Source: an uncultured Coriobacteriaceae bacterium
GTDB lineage: Bacteria; Actinomycetota; Coriobacteriia; Coriobacteriales; QAMH01
Reading direction: 5' to 3'
Assembly: GCA_902796975.1 (NCBI GenBank)
Contig: CADBRF010000010.1
Span: forward strand, 1 to 8,620
Length of the DNA stretch: 8,620 nucleotides
Shown: in pieces, positions 1 through 5,918 of the stretch
Numbering within the stretch: the first letter of the stretch is position 1
Layout of the letters: each line of letters begins with the position of its first letter
Position numbers and translations under genes: made by a program
The notes under the pieces: model-generated
Database searches by the model: none
What the model saw: only the letters and a program-made list of their open reading frames with translations
Told to the model about the DNA's origin: nothing

Positions 1-1292
1 GGATTGTAGTTGCCGGCGTTGGCAACAGTGTCGTAGCCATTGCCGCTGCGGTCTGGCGTGAGGAAGCTGCGGCAGCCCATGCAGGTGTAGACATCGCCTT
101 CACCTTCGACTTCGCCCTTGGAAAGCTTGTACTCCTTCATCTTCTTTTCGGAAATGTAGTCGGGCACCATGCGCTTGGCCGTGCACTTGGCAGCCATCTT
201 GGTGAGGTAGAAGTACGGCGTGCCATCTTGAATATTGTCTTCCTCGAGCACGTAGATGAGCTTGGGAAATGCCGGCGTGATCCAGACGCCCGCCTCGTTC
301 TTGACACCCTGGTAGCGCTGACGCAGCGTCTCTTCGATGATCATCGCAAGGTCATGCTTCTCCTGGGCATTGCGTGCCTCGTTGAGGTACATGAACACCG
401 TGACGAACGGCGCCTGGCCATTGGTGGTCATGAGGGTGACGACCTGATACTGGATGGTCTGGACGCCACGTTTAATCTCGTCACGGAGACGCTCCTCGAC
501 GATCTTGCTGAGAGCTTCTTCGCTGGGCTGGACGCCGAGCTCGGAGATTTCAGCAAGAACGCTCTTGCGAATCTTCTGGCGGCTCACGTCGACGAAGGGC
601 GCGAGATGCGTGAGGGAGATGGACTGGCCACCGTACTGGCTTGAAGCGACCTGGGCGATAATCTGCGTGGCGATATTGCAAGCGGTGGAGAAGCTATGCG
701 GCTTCTCGATGAGCGTGCCGGAGATGACCGTACCGTTCTGGAGCATGTCTTCGAGGTTGACGAGGTCGCAGTTGTGCATGTGCTGGGAGAAATAATCCGC
801 GTCGTGGAAATGGATGATGCCCTCGTTGTGAGCCTCGACGATGTCTTCGGGAAGAAGCTCGCGCATGGTGAGGTCCTTGGAGACCTCACCTGCCATGTAG
901 TCGCGCTGCACAGAGACGACCGTGGGGTTCTTGTTGGAGTTCTCCTGCTTTACCTCTTCGTTGTTGGACTCGATGAGGGAGAGGATTTTGTCGTCGGTGG
1001 TGTTCTTTTGGCGCTTCTGGTTCTGTACGTAACGGTAGATGATGTATTTGCGCGCGACCTCGAACTTGTCGAGCGCCATGAGCTCATCCTCGACCATGTC
1101 CTGAATCTCTTCGACGGAGACCGCGTGGCCAGCTTCCGCGCACTTGTCCTGGACGTTGAGGGATGCATAGCGCACCTGGCGCTCGGTGAGCTTCTCCGCC
1201 CCAGAGACCTCGGCGTTTGCGGCGCTGATAGCGTTGGAAATCTTCGAGATATCAAAATCGACTTCGGATCCGTTGCGCTTGATGATCTTCAC
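1..1292 (-). CDS. nrdD: Anaerobic (class III) ribonucleoside-triphosphate reductase, N-terminal part
   Basis: This enzyme reduces ribonucleoside triphosphates to deoxyribonucleotides in the cytosol of anaerobic cells, using a glycyl radical installed by the radical-SAM activase NrdG. The 430 visible codons begin with an ATP-cone allosteric domain (about residues 1-93; opening VKIIKRNGSEVDFDISKI), followed by the start of the catalytic barrel. HFHDADYF is at 161-168. HMHNC at 171-175 carries Cys175, and TCMGCRSF at 403-410 carries Cys407; these fit the two active-site cysteines known in phage T4 NrdD. The family usually has about 700-800 residues, so the C-terminal part with the glycyl-radical site lies left of the window. 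The start is GTG at 1292. An in-frame-looking ATG just upstream meets a stop at once. A GAGAGG motif lies about 11 nt before the GTG, a rather long spacing. Control by NrdR is suggested by the boxes at 1430-1477. Family assignment is very secure; the exact start is less so. Confidence 0.95.
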   Translation of the reverse strand, partial: MKIIKRNGSEVDFDISKISNAISAANAEVSGAEKLTERQVRYASLNVQDKCAEAGHAVSVEEIQDMVEDELMALDKFEVARKYIIYRYVQNQKRQKNTTDDKILSLIESNNEEVKQENSNKNPTVVSVQRDYMAGEVSKDLTMRELLPEDIVEAHNEGIIHFHDADYFSQHMHNCDLVNLEDMLQNGTVISGTLIEKPHSFSTACNIATQIIAQVASSQYGGQSISLTHLAPFVDVSRQKIRKSVLAEISELGVQPSEEALSKIVEERLRDEIKRGVQTIQYQVVTLMTTNGQAPFVTVFMYLNEARNAQEKHDLAMIIEETLRQRYQGVKNEAGVWITPAFPKLIYVLEEDNIQDGTPYFYLTKMAAKCTAKRMVPDYISEKKMKEYKLSKGEVEGEGDVYTCMGCRSFLTPDRSGNGYDTVANAGNYN

Positions 1293-1307
1293 GTCAAAGA
1301 CCGCCTC

Positions 1308-1412
1308 TCATTTGCTCTTGCCAAAACCGGCACCGTTTTTGGCGGCGCCGGAAAGATTGTTCTTTGGTGTTGCCTTCTTGCAACGGCTTAAGAATAGCGG
1401 CTTATGCGACAT
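1308..1412 (-). CDS. Possible 34-residue leader ORF upstream of nrdD
   Basis: A short ATG-started frame lies between the predicted nrdD promoter and nrdD. It encodes a basic 34-residue peptide (starts MSHKPLFLSRCKKATPK, seven lysines). Its TGA stop overlaps the start of the GA-rich ribosome binding site of nrdD and lies 15 nt before the nrdD GTG. If the promoter at 1432-1460 is right, the ATG would be only about a dozen bases from the transcript start. I see no good Shine-Dalgarno sequence in front of it. It has no recognisable domain and may simply be untranslated leader. The frame stays open further upstream to 1709, but that extension crosses the operators and looks non-coding. Confidence 0.2.
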   Translation of the reverse strand: MSHKPLFLSRCKKATPKNNLSGAAKNGAGFGKSK

Positions 1413-1429
1413 TTTTTCGTCACAGATTT

Positions 1430-1445
1430 CCACAATATTTTGTGG
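1430..1445. promoter_or_regulatory. NrdR box 1 (promoter-overlapping)
   Basis: CCACAATATTTTGTGG is an almost perfect 16-bp palindrome that fits the published NrdR-box pattern (acaCwAtATwTwGtgt type). NrdR is the ATP/dATP-sensing zinc-ribbon and ATP-cone repressor of ribonucleotide reductase genes. The box overlaps the proposed -10 of nrdD, as expected for a repressor site. Confidence 0.85.
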
Positions 1446-1460
1446 ATTTCTTTCTTGCAA
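1432..1460 (-). promoter_or_regulatory. Candidate nrdD promoter
   Basis: Reading on the minus strand, TTGCAA (1460-1455) and TATTGT (1437-1432) are separated by 17 bp. This is a moderate sigma-70-type match of four of six bases in each hexamer. The -10 lies inside NrdR box 1, and the -35 lies between the two boxes. The match alone is weak; the location relative to the operators is the main support. Confidence 0.45.
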
Positions 1461-1461
1461 A

Positions 1462-1477
1462 ACACTAGATATTGTGT
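1462..1477. promoter_or_regulatory. NrdR box 2
   Basis: ACACTAGATATTGTGT agrees with the NrdR consensus at all but about one position. Its centre is 32 bp from that of box 1, three helical turns, which is the arrangement known for tandem NrdR boxes. The pair lies about 140-185 bp upstream of the nrdD GTG. Confidence 0.88.
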
Positions 1478-1500
1478 TTCTGCAGGTCGCTAACCATAAT
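1472..1500 (+). promoter_or_regulatory. Weak candidate promoter towards the UPF0371 gene
   Basis: TTGTGT (1472-1477) and CATAAT (1495-1500) are spaced by 17 bp on the plus strand. The -35 matches only in its TTG and overlaps NrdR box 2; the -10 matches in five of six bases. This would give a leader of about 230 nt before the UPF0371 start. Other promoters closer to the gene cannot be excluded. Confidence 0.25.
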
Positions 1501-1738
1501 ATCTTTTCCCGGGATAATCCGCGCCGAGAAAATATTTCCGTGAATGGAAGCCCGCCTTGTGAAGCCATTGTGAATGTCTTCCGGTTGCCGGAAAATTCCT
1601 CCGACACAATGCCTTCGCGACCGGAAAGGACAGATAAAGCCATACATGTGAACAACTTGGCAGGCATCACATTGGTCCACAGATGGTACCATGCACCGGG
1701 GCGGTTCACGGGAGCCGCAATGCAGAGAAAGGCACGCC
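1501..1738 (+). other. Long 5' region of the UPF0371 gene, no gene seen
   Basis: This is the rest of the divergent intergenic region. It contains a 15-bp dyad, TTCCGG-TTG-CCGGAA (1579-1593), and a 10-bp palindrome, ATGGTACCAT (1683-1692), either of which could be an operator. I recognise no riboswitch. Frames crossing it start without ribosome binding sites and have no recognisable protein sequence. Confidence 0.4.
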
Positions 1739-3217
1739 ATGGAAATCGGCTTTGACAATGATCGTTATATCCAGCTGCAGGCTGAACACATCAGGGAGCG
1801 CATAGCCCAGTTTGGCGGCAAGCTCTACCTGGAGTTTGGCGGCAAGCTCTTCGACGATTATCATGCCTCGCGCGTGCTCCCGGGTTTCCAGCCTGATTCC
1901 AAGATCCGCATGCTCAAGACCATGGTTGACGATGTCGAGATCGTCTTCGCCATCAACGCGAATGATATCGAGAAGGGAAAGCTCCGCGGAGACCTGGGTA
2001 TCCCCTACGATGCCGATGTCCTTCGCCTCATGGACGTGTTCCGAGGTATGGGCTTCTATGTAAACGGCGTCGTCATCACTCAGTACAGCGGCCAGCCTGC
2101 AGCCGACGCCTACCGCGCTCGCCTTGCGGGTCTAGGCGTCAAGAGCTACCTCCACTACCCTATTGCGGGCTACCCCTACGACATCGACGCCATCGTGAAC
2201 GAGAAGGGCTACGGCAAGAACGAGTTCGTGCCCACCACCCACCCGCTTGTCGTGGTTACCGCACCCGGCCCGGGCAGCGGCAAGATGGCCGTGTGCCTCT
2301 CCCAGATCTACCAGGAGCTGCAGCATGGAATCAAGGCGGGCTACGCCAAGTACGAGACCTTCCCCATCTGGAACCTTCCGCTCTCCCACCCCGTCAACGT
2401 AGCCTACGAGGCGGCAACTGCAGACCTAAACGATGCGAACGCTATCGACCCCTTCCATCTGGAGGCGTATGGCATCTCCACCGTCAACTACAACCGCGAT
2501 ATCGAAGTCTTCCCCGTCCTCCACGCCCTCATGGAGCGTATCATGGGCGAGAGCCCCTACCAATCGCCAACCGATATGGGTGTCAACATGGCTGGCAACG
2601 CCATTTGCAATGACGAGGCGTGCCGGGAAGCTGCAAAAAATGAGATTGTCAGGCGCTACTTCCGCACAGCAGTCGACGTGCGCCGCACTGGCACAGGCGA
2701 AGAGCAACTTCTCAAGATTAAGAGCCTACTCAGTCAGGTTGGCGCAGATGCAATGGCATGGCCTCTCCGCACGGAGGCAATGCTCAAGGCGGAAATGACA
2801 GGCGGTCCGGCGGGAGCCATGCGCATGCCCGATGGCACCATTATCACCGGCAAGACCTCGACCTTGCTCGGAACCGCATCGTCCCTGCTCATCAACGCAC
2901 TCAAGTACCTTGCCGGCACGGGAGACGTAGACGTCATCAGCGATGAGGTCATCGAACCCATCTGTCACCTCAAAACCGCGCACCTGGGAAGCCGCAACCC
3001 CCGCCTTCACTCCGACGAGACGCTTGTAGCCCTCTCCATCTCCACGACGCTCAACCCCAAGGCAGAGGAAATCATGGCCCATACGGGAGACCTGCGCGGA
3101 TGCGACGCCTTCTTTTCCGTCATCATCTCCTCGGCAGACGCCAACATCTATAAGAAGCTCGGCATCAACGTCTGCTGCGAGCCCGTCTACGAGATGAGCA
3201 GCTACTACCATAAATAG
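1739..3217 (+). CDS. UPF0371 / DUF1846 family protein
   Basis: This is a complete 492-residue cytosolic protein, close to the usual length of the UPF0371 (DUF1846) family, whose biochemical role is not established as far as I know. The family hallmark is at residues 26-50, containing GGKLYLEFGGKLFDDYHASR. A glycine-rich, nucleotide-loop-like segment APGPGSGK follows at 175-182, then an NxPLSHPVN motif near 212-220, and SPTDMGVNMAG near 276-286. There is no signal peptide or membrane segment. I chose the ATG at 1739 because AGAAAGG (1726-1732) stands six bases in front of it and the protein then begins like other family members. An upstream ATG at 1691 has no ribosome binding site and adds 16 unrelated residues. 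It is transcribed away from nrdD and ends before a strong hairpin, so it is probably monocistronic. The loop could bind nucleotide, but that is inference. Confidence 0.92.
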   Translation: MEIGFDNDRYIQLQAEHIRERIAQFGGKLYLEFGGKLFDDYHASRVLPGFQPDSKIRMLKTMVDDVEIVFAINANDIEKGKLRGDLGIPYDADVLRLMDVFRGMGFYVNGVVITQYSGQPAADAYRARLAGLGVKSYLHYPIAGYPYDIDAIVNEKGYGKNEFVPTTHPLVVVTAPGPGSGKMAVCLSQIYQELQHGIKAGYAKYETFPIWNLPLSHPVNVAYEAATADLNDANAIDPFHLEAYGISTVNYNRDIEVFPVLHALMERIMGESPYQSPTDMGVNMAGNAICNDEACREAAKNEIVRRYFRTAVDVRRTGTGEEQLLKIKSLLSQVGADAMAWPLRTEAMLKAEMTGGPAGAMRMPDGTIITGKTSTLLGTASSLLINALKYLAGTGDVDVISDEVIEPICHLKTAHLGSRNPRLHSDETLVALSISTTLNPKAEEIMAHTGDLRGCDAFFSVIISSADANIYKKLGINVCCEPVYEMSSYYHK

Positions 3218-3237
3218 GTTCTCCACCAGCACGCTCA

Positions 3238-3271
3238 AGACGCCGTCTTCTCTCGAGAAGACGGCGTCTTT
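3238..3271 (+). terminator. Rho-independent-like terminator after the UPF0371 gene
   Basis: A perfect 14-bp inverted repeat, AGACGCCGTCTTCT, flanks a CTCG tetraloop. It starts 20 bases after the UPF0371 stop and is followed by a short TTT run. The stem is very stable, but the U-tract is short. It insulates the regulator gene downstream. Confidence 0.8.
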
Positions 3272-3316
3272 CATAGAGCTCCAGAGCAAGCCCGGCATCT
3301 TCACTCGAACTGTCTG

Positions 3317-3322
3317 TATAAT
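3317..3322 (+). promoter_or_regulatory. Candidate -10 box of the PucR-type regulator gene
   Basis: A consensus TATAAT lies 42 bases upstream of the regulator ATG and downstream of the preceding hairpin. There is no clear -35 at the usual distance, so the promoter may be activator-dependent, or this match may be chance. Confidence 0.45.
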
Positions 3323-3364
3323 CTCCAGTAGGTTTTGTGCATTTTGTCTAACGATCGGTGAATT

Positions 3365-4939
3365 ATGAGCTTCTCGATTACCATTCCGATTTTCGCGTCC
3401 GTCATGGAACAGCATGTCAAACGTATCGCCGAGACGCATTTCTCTCCTCGCTCGTTCACTTGGCTGATGCCGTGTTCCATTCCAATCCAGGCAGTCTCAG
3501 ACGACAGCATTCTCCTCGTCGCAGATTTCGACAGCTATTCGTCATTAGCCTCAAATTTCCGCGGAATTGTCTTGTGCAAAACAAACAAGCAGTTCGACTC
3601 CTTGCGCGCCCTGGAGAATGTTCTCGCAGTATTAACCGAGAAAGACGTCGAGGAATTTAGTCTCGTAGCTCAGTCCGAGATTGTCTCACTCATGAATTGG
3701 AATGCTGCGATGGACGAGATAATTATCATGAGGGGTACCTATAGGGACCTGCTTGAATGCGCCGTGCCCGTTCTGGGCAACTATATGACGCTGACGGATT
3801 CCGCCTTCCGGCTTGTCGCCTATACAAGCAGCCTCACTATCGACGATCCCATAACAAATCAATTTGTTGCCAACGGTTTTCATGATGAAGAGACCGTTCA
3901 GCGCTTTCGGGATGCGGGTCTGATCGCGCGTTGGAATGCGAAAGCACCAGCACAGAGCACAGCGGTGGATAGGGGCATCACTAAGTATCCCGTTGTCACA
4001 CATGTTATCAGGCAGAACGGCGAGTACCTCATGCAGCTTGTCATGAGCTGCAATAGGATACCCTGCACGCAGGCGCTAATCGACCTCTTCGACATAGTGG
4101 TGGGAAAGGTCAGGTCGATGGCGAGTCTGCAAGGCGATGTTCCCGCACTTCGCACGCAGGGTTCTGCCCTTCTCTCTCACCTCATTGAAGGAAAGCGCTA
4201 CTCTCTGGCCTATATCAACCTGCAGATGCAGCTGCTCCAGATATCCCCAGATGAGCGATTTCGCCTTTTCACTATTGAGACGACGCAAGACGACAACTCT
4301 ATCGCCAATCTCGCCATGAAGTTCGATTTCGGCTCCCCGGAGTACCTCATGCTGCTCGAGAAGAAGTCTCTACATCTCCTCGTGCACGCCAGCCCCGGAG
4401 AAATTCGGAAAGTCAACGAGAGAGTGCGATACACGATTGAGGATGTGTGCAAGAACACGCCCGCGCTGGTAGGCGCCTCTTCGTTCTTTCACGATTTAAA
4501 AGAAGTACATTTTGCAGCTCAGCAGAATGCAATCGCCACCCGTTATCGACGCGAGAGCGAAGCGAGGGAAGACACAGCGCATTCGCGTAACTCTGGCCCC
4601 GATTTCGTGCACTTTATTGATGTGCTGTTCGATTACGTAGTTGCAAACCGCGAGCGGGATATTGACTTCACGCGCTTCTGCATGCGCAATAGCATCAATC
4701 GAGAGCTGCTCGAAGCGGACCAAGCACACCACACAAACGACTATGAGCTTGTGCGTGTCTATCTCGAAAACGAGCGGAACATAAGTCACACGGCTTCGAT
4801 AATGGGAGTCCACCGAAACACAGTTGTTAACCGCATCGACCGAATCAAGCGCACATATGGCATCGATTTCGACAAGTACGAATGCCGAAACGCCTTTATG
4901 ATCATCTACAGTCTCGACCGGCTCATCGGTGCCGAATAA
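3365..4939 (+). CDS. PucR/CdaR-type transcriptional regulator
   Basis: This is a 524-residue soluble protein whose C-terminus (about 458-517) is the helix-turn-helix of the PucR family. It has the typical order of a leucine-rich first helix (ELVRVYLENERNISHTASIMG), the near-invariant HRNTVVNRIDRIK (483-495), and the closing YGIDFDKYECRNAFMIIYSL. The length fits regulators with a sensory N-terminus and a degenerate GGDEF-like middle, as in PucR and CdaR; I do not recognise a specific ligand domain in residues 1-250. The start ATG at 3365 has only a modest GGTG four bases upstream, and a second ATG at 3404 (residue 14) is possible. It converges on the isomerase-like/SufE operon, 62 bp tail to tail, and is the only regulator in the window. 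It is therefore a candidate regulator of that operon, or of itself. In known members such regulators respond to small metabolites. The ligand here is unknown. Confidence 0.88.
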   Translation: MSFSITIPIFASVMEQHVKRIAETHFSPRSFTWLMPCSIPIQAVSDDSILLVADFDSYSSLASNFRGIVLCKTNKQFDSLRALENVLAVLTEKDVEEFSLVAQSEIVSLMNWNAAMDEIIIMRGTYRDLLECAVPVLGNYMTLTDSAFRLVAYTSSLTIDDPITNQFVANGFHDEETVQRFRDAGLIARWNAKAPAQSTAVDRGITKYPVVTHVIRQNGEYLMQLVMSCNRIPCTQALIDLFDIVVGKVRSMASLQGDVPALRTQGSALLSHLIEGKRYSLAYINLQMQLLQISPDERFRLFTIETTQDDNSIANLAMKFDFGSPEYLMLLEKKSLHLLVHASPGEIRKVNERVRYTIEDVCKNTPALVGASSFFHDLKEVHFAAQQNAIATRYRRESEAREDTAHSRNSGPDFVHFIDVLFDYVVANRERDIDFTRFCMRNSINRELLEADQAHHTNDYELVRVYLENERNISHTASIMGVHRNTVVNRIDRIKRTYGIDFDKYECRNAFMIIYSLDRLIGAE

Positions 4940-5001
4940 GCAGATGCGCCTCCAAAGCAAGACCAATGGCACCAGCTCGATAGACGGTCACGAAGCATAG
5001 G

Positions 5002-5883
5002 TCAGCTCTCGACCTGCTTCCGAGCGAAATCTTGGATTGTCGCGATAAGCGATTTGACCCCGCTTCGTCTCGAGCTGGAGAAGGTCGCCACGATATCGGC
5101 TTTCTCGGGGAAATAAATAGTCGCTGCTGCTACATCCTGGAGAGGCTTGCCATCCAGAACCTCTCTGAGCAGATAGAGTACGCCACGAATGATGAGCGTA
5201 TCCGATGCCGCCTGCATGCGAAGGAACCCGTCGCGATTTTCGAGAGAGAGCCATGCCTTTGATTGGCATCCTTTCACCAGGTTTTCATCCGTCTTCGAGT
5301 TCTCATCCATGGGTTCAAGCTTGCTTGCGAACTCGATGAGATACTCGTATTGGGAGAGTGGGTCGCCAATTGACTGGAATCTTCTGACGATATCGTCCTG
5401 CTGCTTGTCAATTGACGACTCCCCACTCGAATTATCCCCGGAGCTTCCTGCAGCCGCCTCATCCGTCTCGGTTGGTTCCCTCTCGACATCTAGATGCGGC
5501 CAGAGCTCCCGCGTGAGATCTTCAACGGTCTTGACCCGCATGAGCTCCTCGAGTGTGAGCTTCACGCCCAAGCTCTTCTGAATTTTCACGATGAGCAGGG
5601 TGCGCTTGACATCGGTCGACGTGGCACCTTCACAGTTCTCCCCTGCCTGATATTCGGCAATGAGCTCAGGGGAAAGCTTCATGGTTTTCGAGAGGCTTAT
5701 GGTTGCTAGCTCGGTCAGATCATCGGAGCTGTTCAGATCCGCCCTGTTGAGGAGGAACTTTCTCATGACAAACGCGTGAATGCGCTCGCTGAAAAACGAA
5801 TACGTAAGCGGTTTCCGCGAGAGAATCGCATCAATCTCTGCCTGCGCCTGAGCATCTCTAGCCTGTATTTCTTTCAGCGACAT
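5002..5883 (-). CDS. SufE-domain protein with carrier-protein-like N-terminal half
   Basis: Residues about 163-290 of this 293-residue protein form a SufE/CsdE-type domain. RFQSIGDPLSQYEYLIEFA (168-186) is the family's first helices. LVKGCQSKAWL (202-212) holds the sulfur-accepting cysteine, Cys206. Known SufE proteins take persulfide sulfur from a cysteine desulfurase (SufS/CsdA) and are about 140 residues long, so this one is twice the usual size. The extra half contains a stretch (about 56-127) reminiscent of acyl/peptidyl carrier proteins: GATSTD at 86-91 resembles the GADSLD phosphopantetheine site, and SLGVKLTLEELMRVKTVEDL at 104-123 resembles helix III. However, the Ser89-to-helix distance is two residues longer than in classical ACP, so modification is uncertain. 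A Ser/Asp/Glu-rich linker (132-162) joins the halves. The ATG at 5883 has a strong GAGGAGAG site six bases upstream. The gene follows the isomerase-like gene by 35 bp. No desulfurase gene is visible. Confidence 0.85.
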   Translation of the reverse strand: MSLKEIQARDAQAQAEIDAILSRKPLTYSFFSERIHAFVMRKFLLNRADLNSSDDLTELATISLSKTMKLSPELIAEYQAGENCEGATSTDVKRTLLIVKIQKSLGVKLTLEELMRVKTVEDLTRELWPHLDVEREPTETDEAAAGSSGDNSSGESSIDKQQDDIVRRFQSIGDPLSQYEYLIEFASKLEPMDENSKTDENLVKGCQSKAWLSLENRDGFLRMQAASDTLIIRGVLYLLREVLDGKPLQDVAAATIYFPEKADIVATFSSSRRSGVKSLIATIQDFARKQVES

Positions 5884-5889
5884 GGTTTG

Positions 5890-5897
5890 CTCTCCTC
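5890..5897 (-). promoter_or_regulatory. Strong ribosome binding site of the SufE-domain gene
   Basis: GAGGAGAG on the minus strand stands six bases before the ATG at 5883, inside the 35-bp gap after the upstream gene. It fixes the start and indicates independent, efficient initiation rather than translational coupling. Confidence 0.8.
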
Positions 5898-5918
5898 GAC
5901 GAGCGGATCCGCTATGCT

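Noticed and set aside
228..1391. Long plus-strand frames opposite nrdD (228-644, 696-1391)
   Set aside because: They mirror the strongly biased codons of the certain nrdD gene, have no ribosome binding sites, and show no recognisable domain.
1308..1709. A 133-residue minus-strand frame across the nrdD upstream region
   Set aside because: It would cover both NrdR boxes and the promoter, its start has no ribosome binding site, and its composition is not protein-like. Only its last 34 codons are kept, as a weak candidate.
1683..1715. T-box-like TGGTACC segment before the UPF0371 gene
   Set aside because: Only the central TGGTACC agrees. The following CGCG and a terminator/antiterminator pair are missing, and UPF0371 is not an amino-acid or tRNA-related gene.
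2726..3439. A 237-residue minus-strand frame opposite the UPF0371 gene
   Set aside because: It runs through the terminator and into the regulator gene, and its sequence is the antisense shadow of GC-biased codons.
4940..5001. Bidirectional terminator between the convergent genes
   Set aside because: I found no stem of useful length followed by a T-run in either direction.
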